NCBI GenBank assembly: GCA_013202185.1
Contig: JABMSA010000740.1
Location: 1 to 5,205, forward strand
DNA length: 5,205 nucleotides
Direction of reading: 5' to 3'
Source: Planctomycetota bacterium
GTDB lineage: Bacteria > Planctomycetota > PUPC01 > JABMSA01
Part shown: piece after piece, positions 1-5,205 of the stretch
How the letters are laid out: every line of letters begins with the position of its first letter
Position numbering within the stretch: position 1 is the first letter of the stretch
The notes under the pieces: generated by a model
The model's database searches: none
The model's input: only the letters and a program-made list of their open reading frames with translations
What the model was told of the DNA's origin: nothing
Program-made: the position numbers and the translations under genes

Positions 1-71
1 CATACGGACTGTGCAACTGCCCGGGCGCGATGACGGGGGTATCTTGTGGGATGATCCAGGGGATCATTTGT
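1..71. other. Non-coding tail downstream of the HEPN gene
   Basis: No convincing gene lies here. The reading frames that cross it on the plus strand are antisense to the HEPN gene and show no family-like protein sequence. The only structure I see is the short inverted repeat at 51-67, listed separately. The next gene in the cassette's direction, if any, lies beyond the window edge. Confidence 0.5.
51..67 (-). terminator. Small hairpin just after the HEPN stop codon
   Basis: A perfect 7-bp inverted repeat (ATGATCC / GGATCAT) surrounds a 3-base loop and begins four bases after the HEPN stop codon on the minus strand. The position suits a transcript 3' end. The stem is short and only moderately GC-rich, and no run of T follows it on the minus strand, so it is not a classical intrinsic terminator. 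It may be an RNA 3'-end stabilising structure or chance. Confidence 0.2.
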
Positions 72-602
72 TTACCTGCTTTTCGGTGCCCGGCATTCTT
101 GTGCTTGCTGGCTGTAGTTCGAAATGCCAAGCTGAGATGCGGAGTACTGAGAGTGGAGAAAACTACCGAGGGGGTACATTCGAGCAATGTATTCTTCCAT
201 GGCTTTACCGACCCGGCCAGGCCCGACTTTTTCGAGTTCGGCTAGAAAGGCCCCCGCATCCTCAATGGCGTCTTGCGCATGCTCGGCTCTTACGGCTAGT
301 GCCATTATGTAATCTGCATCTATTCTGATGGCCTGCAGGTCTGACAAATCCTCGCCAAGTTGCCGTACTGGTTTGTCTGGACTATTCTTCAGGTAGTACT
401 GCAAAGACTTGTGGCGGATGTCCTTCTCATTCGTGATGCCATCTTTCGTGCGCATGGCCACGCTGCAATTGCTGAATGCGATTCTGCGCGCCTCGAGAAA
501 ACACGCATAATATGCTCGGCTTATGGCAGTCCGGTAGGCAGCTTCGTCGGAGCCGTTATTCTGCAGAAAGCGCGCTGTATGAAGAAAACGCTTGCCATCC
601 AC
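72..602 (-). CDS. HEPN-domain protein (gene C of the three-gene cassette)
   Basis: This is a small, mostly helical HEPN protein of about 176 residues. The N-terminal part reads FLHTARFLQ, a Gly-Ser-Asp-Glu turn, then YRTAISRAYYACFLEARR (about residues 23-40), the hallmark helix of HEPN proteins related to the UPF0332/COG1895 type. His64 follows in a His-Lys-Ser-Leu helix. Arg93-Ile-Asp-Ala-Asp-Tyr98 matches the R-x-x-A-D-Y signature of that subgroup. The usual HEPN nuclease motif R-X4-6-H is not seen in the second conserved helix, where Tyr replaces His. The remaining 60 or so residues are a tail I cannot assign. I chose GTG at 602 because it gives a family-like start (MDGKRFLHTARFL) and has a weak GAAGAG ribosome site nine bases upstream. 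The frame stays open to 716, but that extension has no HEPN character and lies inside gene B. HEPN proteins often act as RNases, RNA-binding partners or toxins in conflict systems. Its activity here is unknown. Confidence 0.85.
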   Translation of the reverse strand: MDGKRFLHTARFLQNNGSDEAAYRTAISRAYYACFLEARRIAFSNCSVAMRTKDGITNEKDIRHKSLQYYLKNSPDKPVRQLGEDLSDLQAIRIDADYIMALAVRAEHAQDAIEDAGAFLAELEKVGPGRVGKAMEEYIARMYPLGSFLHSQYSASQLGISNYSQQAQECRAPKSR

Positions 603-1182
603 TTCCGTGTACTCTTCGCTGAAAAACGCTGAGGATTTCGTATAAGGCCTTGTGGTCAGCCTCCAACATCGCTTCAGAGAGATGGTGCCTGCGCTTGCGG
701 AAATCGGCCGTATCAAATGAACTATACACCCTCAAAGCCAGCAGGTCGTTATCAGGATCCTCGGCCGGAAGGAGATCAATCTCAAAACTTGCACCCGGGA
801 AAAACCCTGGAGCTGCTGTCTGCAGCCACACTATGCTTTGTTGCAGTTCTCGCTGTCGGATGAAATCAGCCGTCGCCTCTGTTAGCGGAGCGAACGCCGG
901 GCCAAGATCAAACTCGGTAGCCTCGAGGTGGAAGATCCTTTGAGGCCATTCGATGCGCACTGAAACGCAGGCTTTGCCCGGGCGACGCGGCGCGTTTCTG
1001 GAACTCAGGATGACATCCTTCATTCCGTTCAGATCAGGCTCACGTGCCCATGGATCGGCCAACTCCCATACCAACGAACACGGGGGGGCCGCCCCCTGAG
1101 TGATTCCATCGTCATCCGGTTCCAGTTGAACCAGAGCTACAGAGAGTTGTCCAGATGGCAGTGTTCTTGCGGTGGCAGCCAT
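556..1182 (-). CDS. Uncharacterised 208-residue protein (gene B of the cassette)
   Basis: I do not recognise a named family. The protein is soluble-looking, with no signal peptide or membrane segment. The N-terminal half alternates short hydrophobic strands with loops, including an acidic Glu-Pro-Asp-Asp-Asp patch near residue 21 and Trp39, Trp45 and Trp79. The C-terminal third is charged and probably helical: SFEIDLLPAED (132-142), LALRVYSSFDTADF (148-161), Arg-Lys-Arg-Arg-His-His (162-167), then a helix ending FQRRVHGSGW (187-196). The ATG start is well supported, because AGGAG lies five bases upstream and overlaps the stop codon of gene A, which suggests coupled translation. Its 3' end overlaps the HEPN gene in a different frame. 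Sitting between A and HEPN, it is best read as a component of the same system. The reading frame, ribosome site and packing make it a real gene; its function is unknown. Confidence 0.8.
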   Translation of the reverse strand: MAATARTLPSGQLSVALVQLEPDDDGITQGAAPPCSLVWELADPWAREPDLNGMKDVILSSRNAPRRPGKACVSVRIEWPQRIFHLEATEFDLGPAFAPLTEATADFIRQRELQQSIVWLQTAAPGFFPGASFEIDLLPAEDPDNDLLALRVYSSFDTADFRKRRHHLSEAMLEADHKALYEILSVFQRRVHGSGWQAFSSYSALSAE

Positions 1183-1193
1183 ACTCTCTCCTA
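1183..1193 (-). promoter_or_regulatory. Ribosome binding site coupling genes A and B
   Basis: On the minus strand the stop codon of gene A (TAG) runs directly into AGGAG, followed by a five-base spacer and the ATG of gene B. The Shine-Dalgarno sequence therefore shares two bases with the upstream stop codon. This decides the start of gene B and implies that ribosomes finishing A can reinitiate on B. Confidence 0.75.
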
Positions 1194-1868
1194 TAACTCG
1201 CCGCCAAGGTCAACGAGCCTTTGGGCATATTGCCGCAGGGAGACCCAAGTATCAATCAACTCAATCAGCTTCTCTCCTCGTTCGGAGGGATCAATCCCTG
1301 CAACATCATGGTGGAAGTTGCAGGAGAACTGAAGCAGGTCCTTGTTGCCTGGCCCTGCTTTCACGGGCTTGATATCCAGTTTTAACCGGGCCTCGCCATG
1401 ATCCTTGGAGAAGTATCGGCCGAATTTGGCATCCTGCGACGCGAACTCCTCAAGCAGCTTGTAGTCGCCACTTCCGAGGACAGCGCGGTTGTATGTGACA
1501 AAGTCATGATCTGCTGGAGGCGCGACAAAATAATCGAAGTTCAGCCCAAGCGCCTGATAAGGTGTGTGTGGGAGAAGTTTCACGGTTTGCGCGGCGATCT
1601 TTCGAGGCAGTTCTGGATCGCCAGGCACTTCATGGATGGAAAATGTAATCTGCATCTTGGGAGGTATGACCAGGACCTGGACCTCCGCAGTCTGGAACTG
1701 TGCTACCTCCGGAGAAAATATTCGTAGTCCAACAAGATCATCCGCGGGGATGATGTCGTTCTGGTCCAACCACGTCTCTGTGAATATGGAGGGATTGAAC
1801 GTTTGGGCTGTAAGTATAATCCCAGAGATTGCGTTCTCGACCAAAGACATATCTACATTATCGACCAT
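1191..1868 (-). CDS. Uncharacterised protein of about 225 residues (gene A of the cassette)
   Basis: This is the first gene of the cassette. With the ATG at 1868 it has 225 residues. Motifs that look conserved are TFNPSIFTETWLDQN (about 23-37), a strand-rich middle (VQVLVIPPKMQITFSIHEV), PHTPYQALGLNFDYF (100-114), and FSCNFHHDV (181-189), followed by a C-terminal helix. The pattern Phe-Asn-Pro-x-Ile-Phe ... Trp-Leu followed by His-Thr-Pro ... Gly-Leu-Asn-Phe resembles a set of uncharacterised bacterial proteins I recall but cannot name. There is no signal peptide, membrane span or recognisable catalytic motif. The start is uncertain: the frame is closed by a stop at 1914-1916, TTG at 1901 and ATG at 1850 are alternatives, and the ribosome site before 1868 (GGGTG, six bases away) is weak. 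Eight bases separate its stop from the next start, so A and B are almost certainly co-transcribed. Confidence 0.78.
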   Translation of the reverse strand: MVDNVDMSLVENAISGIILTAQTFNPSIFTETWLDQNDIIPADDLVGLRIFSPEVAQFQTAEVQVLVIPPKMQITFSIHEVPGDPELPRKIAAQTVKLLPHTPYQALGLNFDYFVAPPADHDFVTYNRAVLGSGDYKLLEEFASQDAKFGRYFSKDHGEARLKLDIKPVKAGPGNKDLLQFSCNFHHDVAGIDPSERGEKLIELIDTWVSLRQYAQRLVDLGGEL

Positions 1869-2089
1869 GACTGGCACCCAGCACAGAGAAAGGTACGGCA
1901 AGCATTCTCGACATCAACGAGTTCTGCGATGAAGTTCAACACACACCCGAATTCGGACCGGTTGCGTTCGGGTTGGGACCGATGTGCGATTGTCAGACCT
2001 CCGAGGAAAAGTGTATCACAACTTAGAAGCGTTTGCAAGCACTTTCTTGGTACAACGAGCATGAAGCCAATTTCGGCGCCGGCATCCAT
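1853..2089 (-). CDS. Doubtful 78-residue open reading frame bridging the enzyme and the cassette
   Basis: An ATG at 2089 follows GGAG by seven bases, and that GGAG overlaps the stop codon of the glycyl radical enzyme. The frame runs 78 codons and ends in a TAG lying 16 bases inside gene A as started at 1868. The protein has six cysteines, including a C-terminal Cys-x-x-Cys, and a short hydrophobic stretch near residues 7-13. I recognise no family. For it: good ribosome site, overlaps at both ends and no gap. Against it: no recognisable motif, weak third-position bias by eye, and a candidate promoter inside it. It is not a glycyl radical activase, since it lacks the Cys-x3-Cys-x2-Cys cluster in a suitable context and is far too short. 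Confidence 0.25.
   Translation of the reverse strand: MDAGAEIGFMLVVPRKCLQTLLSCDTLFLGGLTIAHRSQPERNRSEFGCVLNFIAELVDVENACRTFLCAGCQSWSIM
1947..1980. repeat. Palindrome and paired direct repeat upstream of gene A
   Basis: A perfect 10-bp palindrome, CCGAATTCGG, occupies 1947-1956. On the minus strand CGGTCC occurs twice with a 21-base start-to-start distance (about two helical turns), the downstream copy abutting the palindrome. The site lies between the candidate promoter and gene A, where an operator or leader hairpin could sit. Short repeats like this can arise by chance. Confidence 0.25.
2010..2038 (-). promoter_or_regulatory. Candidate sigma70-type promoter for the A-B-HEPN cassette
   Basis: On the minus strand TTGCAA (4 of 6 matches to the -35 consensus) is followed by a 17-base spacer and TACACT (4 of 6 matches to the -10). 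The -10 is preceded by TG and one base, giving an extended -10. Transcription would begin near 2003 and leave a leader of about 135 bases before the gene A start at 1868. Prediction by eye only. Confidence 0.4.
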
Positions 2090-2093
2090 CAAA

Positions 2094-4385
2094 CTACTCC
2101 CGATGCTTGGTCCTCGCAATAATGTGATCCTGCATTTCCTTGCTCAGCAGGCTGAACTTCGAGCTGTAGCCCGACACGCGCACTTGAACGTTGCCGTAGT
2201 GCTCCGGGTCCTCCTGGGCTTTGACCAGGCGCTCGGCGGCCGTCACGTTGAATTGCATCTGGCCGATGCCCATGTCGATGCCGGAGCGAATGATGTCGGC
2301 CAGCAGTTTCTCGCCGGTCTCGCCGTGGAAGCTGGACTGATCGAGCTCGATGATGGCGCTCGAGCCGGCGGCTGCCTTGTGGTGCGGGATTCGCGCCAGC
2401 GAATTCAGCATGGCCGTCAGGCTGGTAGTGTCGCGGCCTTGCTGGGGCGACAAACTGTAAGCCAGTGGCTCGCCGGCGCGGCGCCCGTCGGGCGTGGCCC
2501 CCGTCAGCTTGCCGTGGCTGATGTGCCACACAAACGTGAAGAGGTGCACGGCATAGAAGCCACCGAACGGCGCCCGGAACTGTCGCAGACAATCGCAGAA
2601 GTGCGTGGCCGCTTCCGCCGCAAGCGCGTCCGCCTCCGCCTGGTCGTTGCCGTACTTCGGTTGGCGCAGTAGCTCTTGTCGTAGCGGCTCGTTCCCGTCG
2701 AAGCTTGTGCGGAGCGCTTCCAGCAGATCGCCGGCCGAAACGAAGCTGTCGTCGTAAACCACCTTCTTCACCGCGACAAGCGAATCGGCAACGTTCGGCA
2801 CGCCGTAGAGCATGATCGAATGATAGTTGTAGAGCGCGCCGCCGTCGTGGACGTCCCGCCCGCGCGCGATGCAGTCGTCCGTCAGTGTAGAATACAGAGG
2901 CAGAGGCTCGCGCTCGACCTGAACGAGCTGACCGCGATTGCAGCAGTGGACGATCAGCCGTGCGACGTGCTCAACCTGTTGCTTGTAGGCTGCAACGAAA
3001 TCGTTGAACGTTGCGTGATCTTCGAGTGTGCCGGTGCGCGGCCCAAGCTGCTCGCCGGTGCGCGGATCCATGCCGTCGAACAGCGCCAGTTCCAGGCACT
3101 TGGCGGCATTGAGCGCGGCCGACACCGGGTGCGGCGCGGCTTTGCCCGGAATGGTGATCTCCACGCAGCCGATAGGCGCATAGTCAAGTGCATGCTCGTG
3201 GCTCACGCCGAAGCTTTCGAGCGCCGGCACTACGGCTTCGTCGAGGAAGAAGAACGGAACGCCGCCGCCATGAAGAAGCATCCGTGCAGACTGGCGAAGC
3301 AGCTTGCGGGGGCTGCCGCTGTGCAGCCGCACGGAGATGCAGCGGATGAACCCGAGCCGCTCGGTGGCGTCGAGGACGGCGTATGTCAAATCGTTGGCGG
3401 CGTCGGCGCCGTCGGGCGTCTGGCCGGCGAGGCAGATCTGCTGCACGTCGTAATCGCGATACAGCTTGCAGGCAAGCTCGGCCATCAGCCCGACGGCGCC
3501 CTCGTAGTCGAGCGCCCCGGCATCGACGTCGCACTTGTAGTACGGATACAGGTACTGATCGAGTCTGCCGATGGAGTTTGCATTGATGCCATCTTCGGCA
3601 CAGGTGAGGACGTGCGTGAACCACAGCGCCTGCACGGCCTCGTGCAAGGTCCGCGCGCCGTGCTCCGGGACCCGACGGCAGACTTTGGCAATCTCGATCA
3701 GCTCACGCTTCCGCTGCGGATCATCGCACTCTTTCGCCATCGTTTCGGCCGTCTCGGCGCAGCGCCGCCCCAGGATCCCCCCCGCGTCGCACACCGCCTC
3801 CGCCGCGCGCCAGAACGCCATCTTGCGCGCGAAGTCGGGGTCCGCGATGTCACAGGAGCGCACGCACTGCCGGACTTCGTCCCGGATGCCGCCAAAGCCT
3901 ATCCTGATCACCTTGGAGAAGTCTCGGACCGAATGATTCTGCGTGACGCCGTTCGCCCAGTAGAGGCCCTTCTCCCAGCCTTCGGCAAACGTCTCGGCCG
4001 AGCGCGCGTCGACGGCCGCGAACGGCGCGGATTTCTGCTGATCCTCCGTTTTCAGGAAATCGGCGATCTGTTGCTTCGTGCACTCATCGAAGTCAGTGGT
4101 ATCGAGCTGGCTCCGGGCCGCGTCATTCCACCCCGAGGAGTCAAGCTGAGGGGTCCCTTCGCAGAACAGGTGTTCGCCGACGAGAAGCTCGTCGCCCGTT
4201 ATCGATATTGGCGCGGTCTCGGCGAGTGCTTTGAGCATGAAGGCCCGGCGCTGCCCCCACGTTTCGGCGCCGTACCTGGTGCAAGCCAACAGGCGCGCAT
4301 AAGCCCTGTAGCCCGGCGTTCCGCGCGCCGCGCCGCCGTCCGCCATCGCACGTTCTTTCAGCCGTTGAACCCGCTCGGAAAGCAT
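2094..4385 (-). CDS. Glycyl radical enzyme of unassigned substrate (PFL/diol dehydratase-like superfamily)
   Basis: This is a complete 763-residue glycyl radical enzyme, about the usual family length. The N-terminal PFL domain starts LSERVQRLKE. The active-site loop is Gly-Cys407-Val-Glu409, with one cysteine, unlike the Cys-Cys pair of pyruvate formate-lyase. LTDDCIARGRD and YGVPNVADSL are typical family blocks. The C-terminal loop RVSGYS carries the radical Gly739 (codon 2169-2171), followed by LSKEMQDHIIARTKH. From family knowledge, a radical-SAM activase makes the Gly radical, which passes to Cys to form a thiyl that abstracts a substrate hydrogen; the enzyme is cytosolic and oxygen-sensitive. 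Compared with recalled glycerol dehydratase residues, Cys, Glu and a likely His (151) are kept, but the His-Ser pair is Asn268-Ala269 and the later Asp is Val421, so a diol substrate is unlikely. I chose ATG at 4385 over TTG at 4412 because MLSERV is a typical start with AGGGA nine bases upstream. No activase is in the window. Confidence 0.95.
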   Translation of the reverse strand: MLSERVQRLKERAMADGGAARGTPGYRAYARLLACTRYGAETWGQRRAFMLKALAETAPISITGDELLVGEHLFCEGTPQLDSSGWNDAARSQLDTTDFDECTKQQIADFLKTEDQQKSAPFAAVDARSAETFAEGWEKGLYWANGVTQNHSVRDFSKVIRIGFGGIRDEVRQCVRSCDIADPDFARKMAFWRAAEAVCDAGGILGRRCAETAETMAKECDDPQRKRELIEIAKVCRRVPEHGARTLHEAVQALWFTHVLTCAEDGINANSIGRLDQYLYPYYKCDVDAGALDYEGAVGLMAELACKLYRDYDVQQICLAGQTPDGADAANDLTYAVLDATERLGFIRCISVRLHSGSPRKLLRQSARMLLHGGGVPFFFLDEAVVPALESFGVSHEHALDYAPIGCVEITIPGKAAPHPVSAALNAAKCLELALFDGMDPRTGEQLGPRTGTLEDHATFNDFVAAYKQQVEHVARLIVHCCNRGQLVQVEREPLPLYSTLTDDCIARGRDVHDGGALYNYHSIMLYGVPNVADSLVAVKKVVYDDSFVSAGDLLEALRTSFDGNEPLRQELLRQPKYGNDQAEADALAAEAATHFCDCLRQFRAPFGGFYAVHLFTFVWHISHGKLTGATPDGRRAGEPLAYSLSPQQGRDTTSLTAMLNSLARIPHHKAAAGSSAIIELDQSSFHGETGEKLLADIIRSGIDMGIGQMQFNVTAAERLVKAQEDPEHYGNVQVRVSGYSSKFSLLSKEMQDHIIARTKHRE

Positions 4386-4517
4386 GACATCAGTTCCCTG
4401 CGCATAAGCCAATGAGGCGATTCGAGTGCTTCAGTGTAGTTTATTGCTGTGTTTGATTCAAGCTGAAACATGCAAAGCTATTGATGTGGGGTGTGATTCG
4501 CTCTTGCGGAGAGAACG
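4386..4517 (-). promoter_or_regulatory. Spacer upstream of the glycyl radical gene with a candidate promoter at 4433-4461
   Basis: This AT-richer spacer separates the methyltransferase stop from the enzyme start. On the minus strand TTGAAT at 4461-4456, a 17-base spacer and TACACT at 4438-4433 form a sigma70-like promoter (4 of 6 matches in each box). Transcription would start near 4426 with a leader of about 41 bases. The -35 overlaps a short symmetric TTGAATCAA. It is not an FNR box (TTGAT-N4-ATCAA), and I see no sigma54 site, riboswitch or strong terminator for the upstream gene. Confidence 0.4.
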
Positions 4518-5205
4518 TCAGAACGCGCGCCTCTTGGCTATCACGAAGAGGTTGTCTATGGACAGGCGCCCGAAGGTGGCGCGATCCAACAGAATGGCGG
4601 AGTGAAACCACGCGTTCTTTATGCCCCGTAGCAACCACCTCGAGTTGCCTGCGATTCCGGAGATCGGTCTGAGGTGGATGAACCTGACGTGAGGGAGGCC
4701 GTTGCGTTCGAGCACGGTTGCCAGCGTAGTGCGGGAGTAGATGTTCGCATGATCACGTGCTTCGAGGTAGTGCAGGCGCCGGTTCGATCCACTCAACAGC
4801 TTTTTCAACTTGGCTTTTGGCAGTTGGATGCGGATGTTCGGGGTGTGGGCGAACAGAAAACCGTCATCTTTTAGCAGCGGCATAAGGCACGACAGGAACT
4901 GATCCGGTTGCGGAATGTGTTCGATAACGTCCCACAGCGTGATGATGTCGAAGCTGCCTTCTGGTAGGTCCGTCTTTTCAATCCGGCCGCAGATGATATT
5001 GGCAAGGCCGAGTTTCGTGCGAGCAAACTCTACTGCCGGGCGCGAGACCTCGCATCCAAACGCATCCCACTGGGGGAAGCCCGACACCTTCTCCAGGAAG
5101 AAGCCCAGCCCGCAGCCTACGTCCAGCAGCCTGCCCGCTTTGCCATCTACGAATCTCTGGCAAAAGTCGGTGTACATTTGCTCGTGGGAAGTCCCCCACC
5201 AGAAG
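4518..5205 (-). CDS. Class I SAM-dependent methyltransferase, start beyond the window
   Basis: The frame is open to the right window edge, so the true start lies outside; 228 complete codons are visible, including FWWGTSHEQ before the first in-window ATG at 5177. The SAM-binding core is clear: motif I LLDVGCGLGFF (about visible residues 26-36), an acidic strand-2 end GCEVS (50-54), the DIITLWDVIEHIP block (86-98), which is typical of the Methyltransf_11/23 type, and LKDDGFLFAHTPN (111-123). The HANIYSRTTLATVLERNG segment (152-169) matches the usual C-terminal part of methyltransferases often found in polysaccharide or small-molecule tailoring clusters. The substrate cannot be read from sequence. 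The WW motif near the N-terminus agrees with those families. The gene ends 132 bases before the glycyl radical gene, which has its own candidate promoter, so a functional link between them is not implied. Confidence 0.92.
   Translation of the reverse strand, partial: FWWGTSHEQMYTDFCQRFVDGKAGRLLDVGCGLGFFLEKVSGFPQWDAFGCEVSRPAVEFARTKLGLANIICGRIEKTDLPEGSFDIITLWDVIEHIPQPDQFLSCLMPLLKDDGFLFAHTPNIRIQLPKAKLKKLLSGSNRRLHYLEARDHANIYSRTTLATVLERNGLPHVRFIHLRPISGIAGNSRWLLRGIKNAWFHSAILLDRATFGRLSIDNLFVIAKRRAF

Noticed and set aside
11..328. Plus-strand frames at the left edge of the window
   Set aside because: They are antisense to the HEPN gene, show no family motif and have no supporting ribosome site.
603..716. 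N-terminal extension of the HEPN protein to the in-frame ATG at 716
   Set aside because: The extra 38 residues lie wholly inside gene B, show no HEPN similarity and have no good ribosome site, whereas the GTG at 602 gives a typical family start.
1803..2672. A 289-codon plus-strand frame crossing the end of the enzyme and the gene A leader
   Set aside because: Mostly antisense to the enzyme, with low-complexity Ala/Val/Arg-rich sequence and no recognisable domain.
2094..4385. Annotation of the enzyme as pyruvate formate-lyase or glycerol dehydratase
   Set aside because: It lacks the Cys-Cys pair of pyruvate formate-lyase and lacks the His-Ser and Asp substrate contacts of the diol dehydratases, so only the superfamily is supported.
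4386..4412. TTG start at 4412 for the glycyl radical enzyme
   Set aside because: The ATG at 4385 has a usable AGGGA site and gives the usual MLSERV start. The extra nine residues are not family-like.
2820..4415. A 531-codon open frame on the plus strand, antisense to the glycyl radical gene
   Set aside because: It is a mirror of a GC-rich coding frame. Its protein is rich in Arg, Ala, Val and Gly with no family motif, while the minus strand encodes an intact enzyme with all catalytic residues.
4441..4500. FNR-like site upstream of the glycyl radical gene
   Set aside because: Only a 9-base TTGAATCAA symmetry is present. The four-base spacer of a true FNR box is missing.

Overview
The window reads as an ordinary bacterial accessory region with every supportable gene on the minus strand. 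Nothing in it fixes the species. The glycyl radical enzyme implies an anaerobic or facultative lifestyle. By eye, GC content is high in the glycyl radical gene and lower in the three-gene cassette and the spacers. No rRNA, tRNA, transposase, integrase or CRISPR array is visible.

In the direction of transcription (high to low coordinates) the layout is as follows. (1) 5205-4518 is the 3' part of a class I SAM-dependent methyltransferase whose start lies outside the window. (2) A 132-base spacer holds a good candidate promoter. (3) 4385-2094 is a complete glycyl radical enzyme of the pyruvate formate-lyase/diol dehydratase superfamily. It has the Cys-X-Glu thiyl motif and the C-terminal Arg-Val-Ser-Gly-Tyr-Ser loop, but non-standard residues where diol dehydratases contact substrate. 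(4) About 225 bases follow, with a second candidate promoter, small repeats and a doubtful 78-codon reading frame. (5) 1868-72 is a tight cassette: an uncharacterised protein of about 225 residues (A), an uncharacterised 208-residue protein (B) and a HEPN-domain protein (C). A and B are separated by 8 bases. C overlaps the end of B by 47 bases if the GTG start is right.

The glycyl radical enzyme needs a dedicated radical-SAM activase, and none is encoded here, so it must be supplied from elsewhere. The A-B-HEPN cassette is the most likely novel system. Its compact packing suggests the three products work together, and HEPN proteins often occur in toxin-antitoxin, abortive-infection or nucleotide-signalling systems. 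However, this HEPN lacks the usual nuclease R-X4-6-H motif, so an RNase toxin role is not supported by sequence. I recognise no named family for A or B. All family comparisons are from memory of consensus motifs, not from database searches.
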